Shown here piece after piece: positions 61,811 to 64,000 of a stretch of DNA of 64,000 nucleotides (within the stretch, counting starts at the first letter, position 1; each line of letters opens with the position of its first letter). This stretch comes from Physcomitrium patens (Eukaryota > Streptophyta > Bryopsida > Funariales > Funariaceae). Under the pieces are notes generated by a model. It saw nothing but the letters and a program-made list of their open reading frames with translations. It was not told the origin of the DNA and did no database searches. The translations under genes were made by a program, and so were the position numbers. Location of the stretch: the NCBI RefSeq assembly GCF_000002425.4, contig NC_037258.1:1750993-1814992 (forward strand), written 5' to 3'.

Positions 61811-64000
61811 GTAAGAAGCATTCACCAAATAAATAAATTACCGCTTCGTATCTTTCTTCAGATGTGTATCAACGTTTGTCGTTGTAACCTTAAGCGCTTT
61901 GCAACGATTAAGTTGAAACCATGAGTGCTGTAAAAACGACTGTCAACCAACTATTTGCATTTTTCGGTGCTATCGACGTCTGTTGATTTTGTAGGTTTAC
62001 TGCGACTATGCACTTCCATTTCTAGATCTCCGTACGCTGGATTTGGGACTTTCTTCAAATTTTGGTGACGAAGAAAACTAACAGGTAAACTATCAAACAA
62101 ACAGTTGAACAGAAAAATAATAGTTACGCAAAATAAATATTATCAGAGAAAGAAAATGAGAAAAAGAGAATGAGAATCTCGCCGAAAGGGAAGTCTAAAT
62201 TCATCGGCATCTGCGAGTTGCATTCAGGTCTGCAGGCATCTTTGCATTCCTGTTTTCTTCTCAGTCGCTCGTACGTACTGCGACCTAGTGCCTCTAACAG
62301 AACATTTATTCCAACCACAAGCACAACACTTTGTATTGCAAGACAAGTTGGTTTACCTTGAATTTGCACCAAGGCTGAACGAAGATTTTCACTTTATCAG
62401 AAACAATGAACGCGTTGGTTCTCAAGAATACTACATTGAACGTTTCTATTTATAGACCTTCCAGTGGAGTTTTGAACATTTGAAAGTCAATTAGTTATCA
62501 TTCATGCGAGAAACTTCAGCATCTCTTGGATAAACTGCGAAGTAATGTGGAGAGGCGGTGAGCTGGGTACGCGTAGATTTGTAGTGGGAACTTTCTGGAA
62601 ATTTTTGGGGCATGGCTGAATCACCATTGGAGACTGGGGACAGGTGTTGGGGCGTTATTTAGTGCAATGTGTTCTTTGAAACTTTCTTTCCAGGTTCATT
62701 GGTGCCAGCACGACCGTTCCCAAGAGCACATGTGTTCAATGTGCCGAACGGTGCGCCTGGACTCTTTTTGCGAATTGAAATATTCAAAATCATTTACACA
62801 TGTGCACTTTGATGCAAGTAGCAGGTCCCCACACGTTTCTAAATCAATATTCTCCACATTCATCGAGGGTTTTTGTCGTATTCCCGCTCTCTGCTCATTG
62901 TATGCTAGAAACTGTCCAAGTATGGAGGGCGCGATCCTAGTTGTAAAGTGTCAAACAGGTTGACTTGCGCGTTACCGCAAATTTTGTTTTTTAAATAGAC
63001 CCTGTGAGTGGAATACTAGAATAACCAGGACTTGTCAGAAACCACATGGCCCAGATTGAGGAGAGGTAAGGTTAGAACGTCGAACCTGCCTGGTGCGCGT
63101 CTCGACACAACGATGCATCTTTTTCTCTCTCCCTCCATCTTTTGATTTTTTCCGACAAATCACGTAGTAGGGCCACTGCGGCAACTTTGGCCATGATCAT
63201 ATAACTAAGCACTTGAAGTGGGGTTATTTTAAGGTTTTTCTAATTCCTTTTTGGAAAAGCTCTATCCTCACTTAATTGAATGGACCATGAGAGGACTCAC
63301 TAGTTAAGACTTCGCTGTAATTTTAGACTCCAGACGTAGATAATAGTAGTCTTCTTAGTGCATATTCACTCTTAGTACGTGGGGTGAAATTGGTAAGATC
63401 ACTGTAGCAACTCACAAGCCTCAATTGCCGTTTGAGTATATAAATCCATCAGGAACGCTTGATTTGTGAAAACTTTTCTATTACTCACTTGGCCATCGGG
63501 CTGTGTAAGTGTCGGTGACGTGGAGAGGTGCCACAGATGATCTGAAAAGGTAAATGTGGGATTGCTGTTCTTGCCAATGAACTCCACATTGGACATGACA
63601 CACGCAAACGAGTTAACTTCGACTAGTCTGTAATGGTTTTGACCTCAGAACTGGGAAGTTGTGCAACTTTCAGCTGGACATAGACATGAAGGTATGAATT
63701 ATACACGTGGCGTAAAATGCGGTTGAATTATGCAGGACCAATCTGATTATCTTCTCATGCGTAGGCTACCCATTCATTTGCTGAGGGACATATAGACCAT
63801 GTTGAAATCAATTATAATACTGAATCAGCTTTTACTAGCCTTAGATTGACAAGTGATTCGATGACCCCACGGGTGTGTGCCAGAGCATGCGTTCTTTGTG
63901 ACCCCTCTGTAGGACCAGATCCTTGTGGAGTCCAAAGCAAGATTTTGGACTCTAGTCTCCCAATTTTGATTTACATGCTTTCCTGTTCATACTTCTCCTT
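61811..64000. other. Moderate-GC DNA to the window edge, no gene recognised
   Basis: Same composition as the preceding region. Frames such as 62667-62963 (98 codons) have no recognisable domain. A gene could continue beyond the window. Confidence 0.35.

Noticed and set aside
62667..62963. 98-codon Cys-containing frame, looked at as a possible zinc-binding protein
   Set aside because: The cysteines do not form a regular spacing, and no family is recognised.

Overview
This window looks like nuclear DNA of a land plant, most likely a bryophyte and probably a moss. The evidence is a tRNA-Ile(AAT) of plant type, a DUF1218 membrane protein, a PDIL5-1-type disulfide isomerase, short GT-AG introns, Ty1/copia and chromodomain Ty3/gypsy retrotransposons, and sharp alternation between AT-rich transposon-filled stretches and small islands of higher GC that carry the genes. 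The species assignment is inference; no marker in the window settles it.

Layout. 1-3.8 kb is a decayed Ty1/copia element (plus strand) that appears nested in a gypsy element whose 3' part runs on to 5.9 kb. 5.9-10.4 kb is AT-rich remnant DNA with a MITE-like element at 9.6-9.9 kb. 10.4-16.8 kb is a higher-GC island holding one recognisable gene, a three-exon DUF1218 protein (11058-11959, minus). 16.8-21.5 kb has no recognisable gene. 21545-27957 is a full-length but mutated chromovirus (minus) with two LTRs about 9% different by eye. 29780-30930 is a four-exon ANKRD39-like ankyrin gene (minus). 31-36 kb is AT-rich with LTR remnants.

The most striking feature is a pair of about 3.0-kb inverted arms, 36224-39226 and 43305-46307. 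They match in strict register (left plus right coordinate always equals 82531), including microsatellites, homopolymers and a tRNA-Ile(AAT) in each arm. The 4.1-kb spacer holds a five-copy tandem array of about 185 bp and a third gypsy copy that is cut at the inner breakpoint. To the right, 48290-49504 encodes a calponin-homology protein with one C-terminal membrane segment, and 50952-51383 (minus) encodes a secretory thioredoxin-fold protein of the PDIL5-1 type. 52-57 kb is AT-rich and contains a second MITE-like element. 57-64 kb is moderate-GC sequence with no recognised product and one weak candidate exon.

The four protein genes do not form a pathway; they are ordinary single-gene islands among transposons. 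No CRISPR array, operon or defence-type system is present. The points worth following are the inverted duplication carrying a tRNA gene, the two-member MITE family, and nonsense codons found at the same positions in separate gypsy copies.
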